Shown: in pieces, positions 16,674 to 26,163 of the stretch
Position numbering within the stretch: position 1 is the stretch's first letter
Layout of the letters: each line of letters opens with the position of its first letter
Origin: Desulfuromonas sp. CSMB_57
GTDB lineage: Bacteria; Desulfobacterota; Desulfuromonadia; Desulfuromonadales; Syntrophotaleaceae
NCBI RefSeq assembly: GCF_020194955.2
Contig: NZ_JAFCIY020000026.1
Location: 36,656-100,655, forward strand
DNA: 64,000 bases
Direction: 5' to 3'
Translations under genes and position numbers: made by a program
Notes under the pieces: generated by a model
What the model saw: the letters and a program-made list of their open reading frames with translations, nothing else
Told to the model about the DNA's origin: nothing
Databases searched by the model: none

Positions 16674-17714
16674 GTGGGAGGGGAGGAGTCATTGGAAACC
16701 TTGTTGCGCCAGTGGACGATGCTGGAAAAGATTCCCCGGTATCCGTCGCGCATCACGACCACCGAACTGCTGGAAAAGCTGACGGATGCCGGTTATCCCA
16801 CCACCCTGCGGACGGTTCAGCGCGATTTGGAGAAGCTTTCGGTCAAGTTCCAGATTTCATCCGATGAAGGCAAACCGGCTGGTTGGTATTGGCCCAGGGA
16901 AGCCGTGCAATTCAACATTCCGGGCCTGTCCTCCCATTCCGCCCTGGTCTTCAGAATGGTGCAGAAACATCTCTGTCCTTTGCTGCCCAGGCCTTGTCTG
17001 GACCTGTTGCAATCCCACTTCGACCAATCCGAAAAGGTTCTGGCCGGAATCCGGCCGCAGCCGCTGGCCAACTGGCCGGACAAGGTCGCTGTTCGCTCCC
17101 GGGCCCTGTCCCTGCGTCCGCCGCATATCGATCCGGACGTGCTGTTTGCCGTCTACCAGGGTCTGCTAGGCGATCGGCAACTGCGGGTCTTGTACCGCCG
17201 CCGAGGCGACGACCATGCCGAGGAGCGGGTGGTCAATCCCCTGGGGCTGGTTGTCGTCGATCAGGTTCATTACCTGGTCGGCACCCTCTGGGACTATGCC
17301 GACATCAAACATCTGGCCATCCATCGCATGGAAGCCGTCACGGAACTGGACAGTGCGGCCTTGATTCCGGAAGGGTTTGATCTGCAGGCTTATGCCGATT
17401 CGGGGGAATTCGGCTATCCCGCCGGGGACCGGCCCTTGACATTGAAGGCCCTGTTCGATGCCTATACGGCGGAGCAGTTCAAGGAGACGCCCTTGAGCCC
17501 CGATCAGAAACTGACCCGGCGTCGGGATGGCCGGGTGCTGCTCGAGGCCCGGGTGGGCGATACCGCCCAACTCCGCTGGTGGCTGCAGGGGTTCGGTGCG
17601 GCAGTGGAGGTGCTCGGCCCCCAAAAATTGCGGGAGGAGTTCACGGACATGAGCCGCAGGCTGGCGGCCCTTTACGCGCCGGCCTCCCGGGCACAGGAGC
17701 ACAACAGTGACTAA
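16674..17714 (+). CDS. WYL-domain transcriptional regulator
   Basis: 346 residues from a GTG at 16674 (a TTG at 16692 is an alternative). An N-terminal winged helix (TTTELLEKLTDAGYPTTLRT, VQRDLEKLS) precedes a WYL domain at about 150-235 (LRVLYRRRGD, HYLVGTLWDYADIKHLAIHR) and a WCX-like C-terminus. WYL regulators sense nucleic-acid or nucleotide ligands and often control defence genes. It overlaps the nuclease gene downstream by 8 bases and therefore heads a three-gene operon with the nuclease and UvrD-type helicase. Confidence 0.9.
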   Translation: MGGEESLETLLRQWTMLEKIPRYPSRITTTELLEKLTDAGYPTTLRTVQRDLEKLSVKFQISSDEGKPAGWYWPREAVQFNIPGLSSHSALVFRMVQKHLCPLLPRPCLDLLQSHFDQSEKVLAGIRPQPLANWPDKVAVRSRALSLRPPHIDPDVLFAVYQGLLGDRQLRVLYRRRGDDHAEERVVNPLGLVVVDQVHYLVGTLWDYADIKHLAIHRMEAVTELDSAALIPEGFDLQAYADSGEFGYPAGDRPLTLKALFDAYTAEQFKETPLSPDQKLTRRRDGRVLLEARVGDTAQLRWWLQGFGAAVEVLGPQKLREEFTDMSRRLAALYAPASRAQEHNSD

Positions 17715-20426
17715 GGTCCATTTCATACTGGCTGAGGATCGGGCGCAGTCGCGCTTCATCAAGCGGCAGTTGGCCGAAACCGGGGCCTGGCTGCATCTGG
17801 TCGTCGGTACCTGGCTCGAGCTTGCCGAAACCCTCCAGGGGGTGTTTCTGGCGGGGACGGTGGAGGATCACTGGGGACAGCGGCTGGCCCAGGCGGCGGC
17901 AGGGATGGAGGAGGCGTTCTGGGCGGCGAGCCTCCAGGTCGCCCCGGCGGAAACTCTGGCCTGTCTCGATGCCGAGCTGCGCCGGTTGCTCCGTGCCGCC
18001 GGTCCGGGCCAAATGCTCGCGGACTGCCGTCCGGAAAGCCTCGGCGCCAGAGGCAGCCGCCATTTTCTCGAGTTGTGTGCCTTGCACCGGGGTATGGAGG
18101 GCATCCTGCCGGCGGAACTGGACATGGTGCAACGGCTGCTGGCCGTGGAGCCGGCAACAAGGCTCAAAGACGTCGCGGTTTATCCCGGCCTGCTGCGATC
18201 CGTTCCCGATCCCTGGCAGCAGGCCCTGCTGCAATGGCTGAACGGCCTGGCCGGTTCGCAAGCCGATGCCGAAATACTCGCCCTTTTGGCCGCGTTGGGG
18301 GCCGACGAGGGGCAGGGGGGCGGGCCCTCGGGCATCTCGCCGCCCGGTTGTTCACCACCGGCTGCCACCGGGTGCCCCTGGACGATTCGGTCCAGTGGCT
18401 GGCGGTTCGGGACCCCCTGCAGGAGGTGGAGGTGGCCGCCGGGATCATTCAGCAGGCCCTGCGCGACGACCGGAGTCTGAGCCCTGGGGAGTTTGCCTTG
18501 CTGGTACCCGATGACGACAGCTATACCCTGCCTCTGCAGGCGGTTTTCGGCCGCGCCGGCATCCCCCTGTCCGGGTTCGACGGCCGACTGGCGGAGCGGG
18601 ATCTTGGGGCCGAAGTCTGGTTCTATTTCCTGTTGAGCCTGCGCAAGCCGGCGCCGGTCATGGCCCTGGCGGCCTTTTTGACCTCGCCCCTGCTGCCTTG
18701 GGAGGGTGCCGCCGGGCACCATCTGGCACAGCGCGTCATGGACGGCCGCTTCGATTTCCCCCCGCCCGAAGGGGCCTCCGATGCGCAGCGCCAGCTGCTG
18801 CAACTGCTGCGGGAGGGCGCGGAGGATGCCGGTGCCCTGCGCAGGGCTTTGCAGGGGCTGGCGAAGTGTCTGCCCCGTCTCGAACCCGGGGAGACCCATC
18901 GCCGGCGGGCCGTGGAACTCGGTGAAGGTCTGATGGCCACCTTGCCGGCGGCGGGGGCGATTCCCTGGGAAGCACTGCTGCAGACCTGCGTGCCGGTGCC
19001 CCGTCGCGCCGACGCACCGTTGCCCCTGTGTCGGGAAGGAGTCGCGGTGTTTTCCGAAGGGGAGGAACCCTGGAGAAGGGTACGGCAGCTCTTGATCCTC
19101 GGTTTTTGCCAGGGCCGTTATCCCGCCGGCGTCGGCGGCTCACCGGTTTTCGGCGAGGCCGACCTGGCGGCGTTGCGCGATAGCTGCGGCTTGGCCGTCG
19201 AATTGCCGGCAGACCTCATCACCCGGCGCCGGCAGCGCCTGCGGCGGCAGTTGGCAGCGGCATCCGAGCGGGCGTATTTTCTGATTCCGCGGCGCAGCGA
19301 ATGCGGCGAGCCGCTGACGGAGTCAGGCTCCCTGACCTTCATGGCGCGTCTGTTTGAAGGGGTCGAGGAAGCCTCCGGCCTGGTTCGGGAACTGGAGCGG
19401 CGGGACGATCTCCTTGCCTGTCGTGGTCTGGCTCTGGCGCAGGAGCGGGCCCCCGATCCCGGTCGGGCCCTGACCATTGCCGACCTGGACTTTCAACGCA
19501 ACCTGCTGCGGGTGAAGACCCGGGCCGACGGGTCCCTTCGTCCCCTCTCGCCCAGCAGCCTGGCGACTCTCATGGTTTCCCCCCTGGCCTGGCTGTTGTC
19601 GCGGCTCGGGTTGGAAGGGAAGGAATGGTGTCCGGAGGCCCTCGATGTGGCCACCAAAGGCACCTTGGCCCACCGGGTCTTTGAGGATCTATTCAGCCCC
19701 GGCCAACCCATCCCGACCGAGGCGGAGATCGGCACACGGGTGCCGACCCTCCTGCAGCAGGCCGTCCGGGACCTCGCGCCCTTTTTGCTGGCGGCGGCCT
19801 GGCGGGTGGAACGGGCCCACCTGCAACGGGAGATCCAGTGCGCCGCCACAAGCTGGAGCGCCTTTCTCGGGAGCAGCGGCGGCCAGGTGCTGGGCAACGA
19901 ACTGTGGCTCGACGGCCGACTAGACGATCTGCCCCTTCACGGTTCAGCCGATTCCGTGGTCGGGCTGCCGGACGGCCGTATCTTCGTGGTCGATTTCAAG
20001 AAATCCAAAAGCGCCAAACGCCGCGAACAGATGGAACAGGGGTATGACAGCCAGGCGTCTCTGTACCGTCTCATGCTGCAGACCGGGGACGCCCAAAACC
20101 GGGACGATGAGTTGGGGCGGGCCCTGCGGCAGGGGCACGAAATCGGCGTGCTCTACTACCTGATGAACGACCAGGTGGCCCTGACCGATACCGCCGGTTG
20201 GTTGCAGGGGGATCTGCCCGGGGCCTTCGAACTCGGCGCCGGAATTTCCACCGCCGCCATGGCCCTGATCCGGGAGCGCATCGGCCAGATCCGGCGCGGC
20301 GAGGTGCGCCTCAATGGCCAAGGGGATGAAGAATGGTACCAAAAGAACGCCGGCATCACCATCTATGCCCTGGACAACAGCCCGTTGCTGAGGCTGTTCA
20401 TGCACCCGCGGGAGGCGCAGCCATGA
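17707..20426 (+). pseudogene. AddB-like PD-(D/E)XK nuclease subunit, single frameshift
   Basis: Two frames together encode about 905 residues. The first runs from GTG 17707 to about 18320. A one-base slip in the G-rich run near 18315-18330 then moves the sequence to a second frame continuing LGHLAARLFTTGCHRVP to the stop at 20426. The C-terminal nuclease core is clear: HGSADSVVGLPDG, then FVVDFKKSK and QASLYRLML. The organisation resembles AddB/RecB-family exonucleases that partner a UvrD-type helicase. The helicase start overlaps its stop (ATGA). The slip may be genuine or a sequencing error in a homopolymer; otherwise the gene looks intact. Confidence 0.75.
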
Positions 20427-23400
20427 GCCTGCCCCCATTGACCCTGATTCCCGCCGGCGCCGGTTCCGGCAAGACCTACACCATTCAGCAAACCCTGGCC
20501 CGCTGGGTGCGGGAGGGGCTGGTGGATCCGGGCAAAATCGTCGCCGTGACCTTTACCGAAGCCGCCGCCGGGGAACTGCGGGAACGCATTCGCAGCCAAC
20601 TGGTGGCGGACCAACGGCTGGAGGACGCGCTGCGGCTCGATGAGGCCTACATCTCCACCATCCACGGCTTCGGTCTGCGGCTGCTCACCGAATTCGCCTT
20701 CGATGCCGGATATTCCCCGGCCCCGCGTCTGCTCAACGAAGACGAGGAGGCGATTCTGATCCGACTGGCCCTGGCCCAGACGGATCGGGCCGATCTGCTC
20801 CTGGGCAACCTGGAAGACCACGGCTACCGCTACGACTACAATTCCGGAAAAAGCGGCGAGGATCTCTTCCGGGACCGGGTTCTGGCCCTGATCGGCAAGC
20901 TGCGGGCCATCGGCCGCTCCAGGGAGGATGGCCGCCTGGCCCCCCATGCCCAGGCCCGGGCCGAGGAGCTATACGGCCGGCCGCGGCTGGCCGAGAATCT
21001 CAACCGGGCCCTGCAAGGTGCCGTAAGCGCCCTGCTGAAGAGGTTTCCGACGGACCTCTCGGGCCTCTATCCGGACAACAAGACCTTCGTCACGGAACTG
21101 CGCGGCAACTTTCAGGCGCTGAAGCGGGCCGAAAACGCCACGGCCGTCGCCGGCGACTGGGGCTTGTGGCAGAAGTTGCGCGGCTTGCGCCGCTCCAAGC
21201 GCGGCAGCGCACTGCCCAAGGGCTACGACGAACTCGCCGCCGCCGTCATCCAGGCGGCGGATGCCCTGCCCGAACACCCCGGTCCCCTGGCTCAGGCCCT
21301 GGAACATATCGAGGCCCTGCTCGGCGCCGGGCAGGATTGCCTGGGGCGCTATGCCGACACCAAGCGGGAGAAGGGCCTGGTCGATTACACCGACATGCTG
21401 GCCCTGAGTCATGAGCTGCTGCGGCAGGTCCCGAACCTTCTGGCCGCCTTTCGCGAGCGCGTCGACTGCCTGGTCATCGATGAATTCCAGGATACCAACC
21501 CCCTGCAGTTTTCCCTGCTCTGGGCCCTGCGGGAAAGCGGCGTGCCGACCCTCATCGTCGGCGATCTCAAGCAGGCGATCATGGGGTTCCAAAACGCGGA
21601 TTCCCGCCTCCTCGCCAGATTGCAGGAACAATATCCCCAACACACCGCGCCCCTTACCGGCAACTGGCGCACCACCCCGAAGCTGATGGCCTGGATGAAC
21701 GCCGTCGGTGCCGGATTGTTCGGGGAGGGGTACACCGCCCTCACGCCGCAGGCCACCTATCCCGCCACGCTGGCTCCCCTGGAGGTGATGGATTTTGCCG
21801 AGAACTGGCGGGCCAAGCCCGGGGAGAGTGAATCCCCCGGCCTGGTCCGGCCGCGCAGCACCGCCGCCAGAATCAAGGCGCTCCTCGACGATCCGACCCG
21901 GCAGGTCTACGATCGGCACGCCAAAGCCGGTCGCCCGCTGCGCGCCGGCGACATCGCCATCCTCTGCCCCTTCAACCATCATCTCGATGCCTATGCCGAG
22001 GCCCTGCGGGAGTTGGGCCTCCGTTCCCGCATGGCCCGGGACGGCTGGTACCAGGCGCCCATTGTGCGCATTGCCTGCCACGCCCTGGCCTACGTGGCCG
22101 ACCCCTCCGACCACCATGCCGCGCTGTGCCTGTCCGTCACCGAACTGGGGCGGGAGGATCTGCAAACGGCTCTGGCCACCCTGCTGGATGGCCACGGACT
22201 AGCCGAACCCCTGTTGGAGGCTCTGCAGCCGGTCATCCACGGCGATCCGGCCCGCTCCGTCCTGTCCCTGGTCGGTGAAACCGTCGCCGCCCTCGATCTT
22301 TACGGCCGGATCTCGACCTGGCCCGATGCCGAGCAGGCGCGCGCCAACCTGCTGCGCCTGCAGGGCGAGGCGCGGGAATTTTTGGCGGCCAATCGCGAAG
22401 CCCTGGCCAGCGGCGGGTATTACGGCAGCGGCCTGAAAAGCTTTCTGGCCTGGCTCAAGGTGCGGGCCGAGCGCCAGAACGGCCAACCCGATGCGCGCGT
22501 CATCGATGAGGACGCCGTGGTGCTGACCACCTGGCACAAATCGAAGGGCAAGGAATGGCCGGTGGTGGTCGTGGCGCGCAGCGACGCCGAGGTGAAATGC
22601 TCCCTGCCGAGTCTGGATGTCGTCTATACGGATTTTAGCGATTTGGACCAGGTGCTGGACGCGGCCCGCATTGAAATTACCCCGGGTTTCACGGCCCCCG
22701 AAACCGCCGACCGGTTCAAGGCGCCGCTCCGGGAAGCGGCCCGCCAAAGCGCCCTGAATCTGCTCTACGTGGCCGTGACCCGGGCGCGCGAGAAGGTCAT
22801 TCTGGAATGGCCGCGCTATCTGGATAACGGCCGGGAGCGTTCCACTCTCACCTACTGGGAAGTCTTGACCGAGAGCACCGGCATGCGCCTGGAGTCGGAA
22901 CATCTGACCCTCGGCCAACAGCGGTTCGACTGCCTTGTCATTCCGACCGGTCGGACATCACCGCCGGCCTACGATGAGGGAATACAGGTAGTGCCGACCC
23001 TGCCGGTCATCGGCCGCCGGGCCCTGGTCACCGCCGACCGGCCCCCGGTGTTAACCCCCGAGGCAGTCATTCCCAGTTCCCTGCATGGGGATTGCGGGTG
23101 CCTGCCGGAGGGTATGCAGACCGTCATCTACGGAGTCCCCCTGGAGATCGAGCTGCCCCTGGCCGCCGTTGAGCGCGGAACCCTGCTGCATCGCTGTTTT
23201 GAACTGATGGACGGTGTCCGGGACCGGGCCACCATCAGCCGGGCCATCGGTTACGACCTGACGGAGGAACAGTTTGCGGTCCTGTCCCGGGCGGTCAAGA
23301 ATTTCGAGACACATCTCGCGGATTGGCTCAAGCCGCTGCGCATGGACCGCGAGGTGCCCATTCTGGCCCTGGATGAACAGGGCAGTGTCGTCACCGGATT

Positions 23401-23617
23401 CATGGATGTGCTGGTGGAGACGCAAGCCGGTTTCTGGATTGTCGACCACAAGTCCGACCGGGTGGAGGACAGGAGGGAGCGCTTCGCCTTCTATCTGCCT
23501 CAGCTTCGCTGTTATGCCGCCGCCATCCAAAAAGCCCGGCCCAACAAGCCGGTTCTGGGAGTGGCCATTCACTGGCTGTCCCATGGAGAGGTGATTTGGG
23601 TCGGGAGGCCTTTGTGA
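20423..23617 (+). CDS. AddA-like UvrD helicase-nuclease
   Basis: 1064 residues from ATG 20423. Superfamily 1 helicase motifs in order: IPAGAGSGKTYT (Walker A, 9-20), VAVTFTEAAAGELRERI, LVIDEFQDTNPLQ (Walker B), VGDLKQAIMGFQNA, TTWHKSKGKEWPVV and LLYVAVTRAREKV. A C-terminal RecB-type nuclease follows with VTGFMDVLV, WIVDHKSDR and YLPQLRCYAAAI. With the upstream nuclease it would make an AddAB-like end-processing complex acting on double-stranded DNA ends. The WYL regulator in the same operon suggests a dedicated repair or defence role rather than the housekeeping RecBCD/AddAB. Confidence 0.88.
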   Translation: MSLPPLTLIPAGAGSGKTYTIQQTLARWVREGLVDPGKIVAVTFTEAAAGELRERIRSQLVADQRLEDALRLDEAYISTIHGFGLRLLTEFAFDAGYSPAPRLLNEDEEAILIRLALAQTDRADLLLGNLEDHGYRYDYNSGKSGEDLFRDRVLALIGKLRAIGRSREDGRLAPHAQARAEELYGRPRLAENLNRALQGAVSALLKRFPTDLSGLYPDNKTFVTELRGNFQALKRAENATAVAGDWGLWQKLRGLRRSKRGSALPKGYDELAAAVIQAADALPEHPGPLAQALEHIEALLGAGQDCLGRYADTKREKGLVDYTDMLALSHELLRQVPNLLAAFRERVDCLVIDEFQDTNPLQFSLLWALRESGVPTLIVGDLKQAIMGFQNADSRLLARLQEQYPQHTAPLTGNWRTTPKLMAWMNAVGAGLFGEGYTALTPQATYPATLAPLEVMDFAENWRAKPGESESPGLVRPRSTAARIKALLDDPTRQVYDRHAKAGRPLRAGDIAILCPFNHHLDAYAEALRELGLRSRMARDGWYQAPIVRIACHALAYVADPSDHHAALCLSVTELGREDLQTALATLLDGHGLAEPLLEALQPVIHGDPARSVLSLVGETVAALDLYGRISTWPDAEQARANLLRLQGEAREFLAANREALASGGYYGSGLKSFLAWLKVRAERQNGQPDARVIDEDAVVLTTWHKSKGKEWPVVVVARSDAEVKCSLPSLDVVYTDFSDLDQVLDAARIEITPGFTAPETADRFKAPLREAARQSALNLLYVAVTRAREKVILEWPRYLDNGRERSTLTYWEVLTESTGMRLESEHLTLGQQRFDCLVIPTGRTSPPAYDEGIQVVPTLPVIGRRALVTADRPPVLTPEAVIPSSLHGDCGCLPEGMQTVIYGVPLEIELPLAAVERGTLLHRCFELMDGVRDRATISRAIGYDLTEEQFAVLSRAVKNFETHLADWLKPLRMDREVPILALDEQGSVVTGFMDVLVETQAGFWIVDHKSDRVEDRRERFAFYLPQLRCYAAAIQKARPNKPVLGVAIHWLSHGEVIWVGRPL

Positions 23618-23900
23618 TTGAAAGGTGGCTTCAGTTTTTTCAAAAGCGGCGGGAATAGAGGTGGTTCTGCGGCTTCGTGCTCTGCCGGCCAGTGGTACAC
23701 TTTTCAATCAACGAAACTGTTGCACTTCTCCATTACCATGGAAAACGATGCCAGTGGTTCCGTGATGCGGCTTTAGGAAAAGGCAAGGAAAGCAGGATAT
23801 TGTAAATTCTCTCACGATCGGCTATCCTGACGGAAAAAATACGTCATATGATGGATCGAATACGTCATTTGAAGAAAAAAATACGCCAACGGAGGATGGA
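23618..23900. other. Intergenic region with three 21-bp-spaced repeats
   Basis: ATACGTCAT occurs at 23839 and 23860, and ATACGCCAA at 23881, exactly 21 bases apart (two helical turns), immediately upstream of a winged-helix gene. They could be an operator array. Because 21 is also a multiple of three, they read in frame as NTSYDGS-NTSFEEK-NTPTEDG upstream of the GTG start, so they may instead be an upstream coding extension without a standard start. Confidence 0.5.
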
Positions 23901-24230
23901 GTGCTTGAGGCTTTATTCGGAACCGTCAACAGGGAAAGGGTTCTTCTGTATCTTTTCGCCCGGGACGAGGGCTATCCGAGAGAAGTGGCCAAATTTTACG
24001 GCACGGATCTACGGTCGATTCAAAACCAGTTCGAAAAACTGGAGGTCGGAGGGGTTCTGTACAGCCGCCTGCTCGGCAATACGCGCCTTTATGCCTTTAA
24101 TCCCCGCTATCCATTCCTTGAAGAACTCAAGGCTCTGCTGGAAAAGTCGCTCGCCTTTTATCCCGAGAACGAACGGGAACGACTGGTAATGGTCCGGCGG
24201 CGACCGCGAAGAAAAGGGAAGCCGCTGTGA
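23901..24230 (+). CDS. Winged-helix transcriptional regulator
   Basis: 109 residues from GTG 23901, with GGAGG 8 bases upstream. It is an ArsR-like winged helix: EALFGTVNRERVLLYLFARD, then YPREVAKFYGTDLRSIQNQF (recognition helix region) and LYSRLLGNTRLYAFNPRYPF. Such regulators commonly precede nucleotidyltransferase genes in type IV toxin-antitoxin-like units. Its stop overlaps the start of the next frame (GTGA at 24227-24230), supporting a two-gene operon, but the partner is truncated here. Confidence 0.7.
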   Translation: MLEALFGTVNRERVLLYLFARDEGYPREVAKFYGTDLRSIQNQFEKLEVGGVLYSRLLGNTRLYAFNPRYPFLEELKALLEKSLAFYPENERERLVMVRRRPRRKGKPL

Positions 24231-24424
24231 AGGAGATTCAGGCAATGACCATGGGAGAACTGGCGGCCTTCGTCTGCTCCCATCTGCAAAGAAACGGCAT
24301 CCATGTGGTGCTCTCTGGAGGTGGTTGTGTGTCCATTTACAGCGAAGGACGGTACGTTTCCTACGACTTGGATTTTGTCGAGAACATATCCTCCGGGCGG
24401 CGCAAGCCAAGCGGTGGTCCTTAA
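24227..24424 (+). pseudogene. Truncated nucleotidyltransferase-like protein
   Basis: 65 residues: MTMGELAAFVCSHLQRNGIH, then VLSGGGCVSIYSEGRYVSYDLDFVE and a premature end. The GG-x10-12-D-x-D pattern (SGGGCVSIYSEGRYVSYDLD) is the catalytic signature of nucleotidyltransferases such as AbiEii/MNT. Relatives are about 200 residues, so roughly two thirds is missing; downstream DNA does not continue the fold in any frame. Coupled to the winged-helix gene upstream. Confidence 0.6.
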
Positions 24425-24710
24425 GGGAAGGGCACGAAAAAAAGTTCCAGCATTTTCGGGGTCTCCTGGGGGAGAAAGGGTGACATCTTTTCTTGTTGAG
24501 CCGCGAGCAAAGTAATTTCCTCCAAGATACTCAATGAGAACAGAACGTGTTTTTGGGTCGAAAGCGACGGCCAAGTCCGCCGCTTCGCGCAGGGACAAAT
24601 GGGACTCCCCAGTCCACACCCGCGCCCGATTTCCCGGGACGGAAAAACCCTGGCGTGCTCCTTTTTCAGCAGCGCCAGGGCGAACATTTCCAGGCATCAA
24701 CCGCACATGC
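24425..24710. other. Region without a supported gene
   Basis: About 290 bases after the truncated nucleotidyltransferase. A leftward frame containing LSLREAADLAVAFDPKTRSV and YLGGNYFARGS looks somewhat protein-like, but it has no start of its own and no family was recognised. It is possibly a further gene remnant. Confidence 0.35.
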
Positions 24711-25061
24711 TCAATCCTCCTCGTCCTCGTCATATTCCACTTCTTCATCCTCCTCATCTTCTTCCATTTCTGCGGATAATTTTTCCTCGGGCAGATACCG
24801 TTCCAGAACCCTCGGCACCGCCTCGGTCGCCGCATCGAAACATTCCGAGTCGGCCATGATCAGGTAATGATCCATGGGGACCAGAACGTAACCGGCTTCG
24901 GCGACTTCCTCGCCCATCCGGCGCAGGTAATCGTCCCCCAGTTTGCTGACCCCGGCAAGACTGCGCAACTGCGCCCAGCCAATGCGGAACAGTTCGCCGC
25001 AGCAGGTGTCGTCGTACAACTGAATCAGAGTTTGAGCGGTTTGGACTGCCGTGCGTGCCAT
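24711..25061 (-). CDS. Hypothetical protein with acidic C-terminal tail
   Basis: 116 residues from ATG 25061, preceded by an AAGGGGGAA ribosome site. The helical N-terminal part reads TAQTLIQLYDDTCCGELFRI, then LRRMGEEVAEAGYVLVPMDHYLIM. The last 20 or so residues are almost all Glu and Asp. An open frame extends upstream to 25721, but that part is antisense to the helicase remnant and is not credible. No family was recognised. Acidic tails of this kind are seen in DNA mimics and in cytosolic binding proteins; neither can be asserted here. Confidence 0.6.
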   Translation of the reverse strand: MARTAVQTAQTLIQLYDDTCCGELFRIGWAQLRSLAGVSKLGDDYLRRMGEEVAEAGYVLVPMDHYLIMADSECFDAATEAVPRVLERYLPEEKLSAEMEEDEEDEEVEYDEDEED

Positions 25062-25241
25062 GGGTTTCCCCCTTGGTGTGTGAGTTGGGGCCATGGTAGC
25101 ACGCTGTTGCGACAGGGGGTGTCGTATGGGACGAGGGGGGAGGGAATGGATAGGTGTCCTGAAAAAAAAGGAAAAAATGGTTGAGATCGTCGCGCTAAAA
25201 GGTCGAAAGATCAAAGGAACGATCTTGACGGAAATAGCCCC

Positions 25242-25703
25242 GAATTCAAGGTGCGCAAGGCGCGGCGGATTGCCGAGTGGCTGCAGGAGGAGAAGGAACG
25301 GATTGTGGCCTATGCCCGAGCGGCCGATGCCCGTCTGATGGAGATCAACGACGGCGAGGTGCTGCAAAAGGCCGTGGGCATCGTGACGCCCTTCAAGCAG
25401 CAGGCGGCCCTGATCCGCCAACATCTCAGGCAGATCGGCATCACCGGCCTGACCGTCGGCACGGTGCACAGCCTGCAGGGCGATGAACGGCTGCTGGTGC
25501 TGTTCTCCAGCGTCTACGGCAACAACGACGGCCATCGCGGCAAGTTTTACGATAGGGGCCACAACATGCTCAATGTCGCGGTCTCCCGCGCCAAGGACGC
25601 CTTCATCGTCTTCGGCCATCCCCGGGTGTTCGGCGCGGACAATCCGGCCGCGCCTTCCGGGTTGCTGCGAACTCGGCTGGCCATCGGTGCGGGGGCTTCT
25701 TGA
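25242..25703 (+). pseudogene. C-terminal fragment of superfamily 1 (DNA2/NAM7-like) helicase
   Basis: About 150 residues: VGIVTPFKQQAALIRQHL, then GTVHSLQGDERLLVLFSSVY and NMLNVAVSRAKDAFIVFGHP. These are motifs IV-VI of SF1B helicases. No N-terminal Walker A/B part exists upstream, where the frame simply opens at EFKVRKARRIAEW without a start. Such helicases usually exceed 800 residues, so this is a 3' remnant of a lost gene. Confidence 0.75.
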
Positions 25704-26163
25704 GTGACAAAAATTTGACAAGTGCCGGCAGGAGGTGTGGTTTCAATATGGACGAAGTGCCGACGGCAATCATCAGACGGGCATTTGTGTGATAATTTAA
25801 TTTTGTAGAATATTAATTAATAGATGAAAGTCTTTAAAATATAAAAGTTTTTCCATTTTTTTCATAAATCTTGTAATAACAAGCATTTGTTTGAACGACA
25901 AAACGGTTTTTGGTAGTCTTCGTCTCTAGGTTTTTAATCTTTATGTCCTTTTCGCTGCCTGAAATGTGTTGGAAATTTGACTTTCCAATCCGTGGGATTG
26001 CCTTTCAGATGCATCCCGGATGTGGGCAAATCGAGATACTGGAATTTTTCGGGCTGTTGGACTCGATTTTTGGAAGAAAGGAGGTATGAAAATTTAACAA
26101 CAGAAAACTATGAATTGGTTAATTTTGCGTTGATTTCAAAAGGTTTTTTTCAGGAGGATTCAA
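25704..26163. other. AT-rich intergenic region
   Basis: About 460 bases, clearly more AT-rich than its surroundings, between the helicase remnant and the TraT-like gene. No protein-like frame was seen. It probably carries the promoter of the lipoprotein gene, whose AGGAGG site lies at about 26153. Confidence 0.45.

Noticed and set aside
20969..22195. Leftward open frame inside the UvrD-type helicase gene
   Set aside because: Antisense shadow; the helicase motifs on the plus strand are complete.
25062..25721. N-terminal extension of the leftward acidic-tail gene
   Set aside because: The extension is antisense to a recognisable helicase C-terminus, and a good start with ribosome site exists at 25061.
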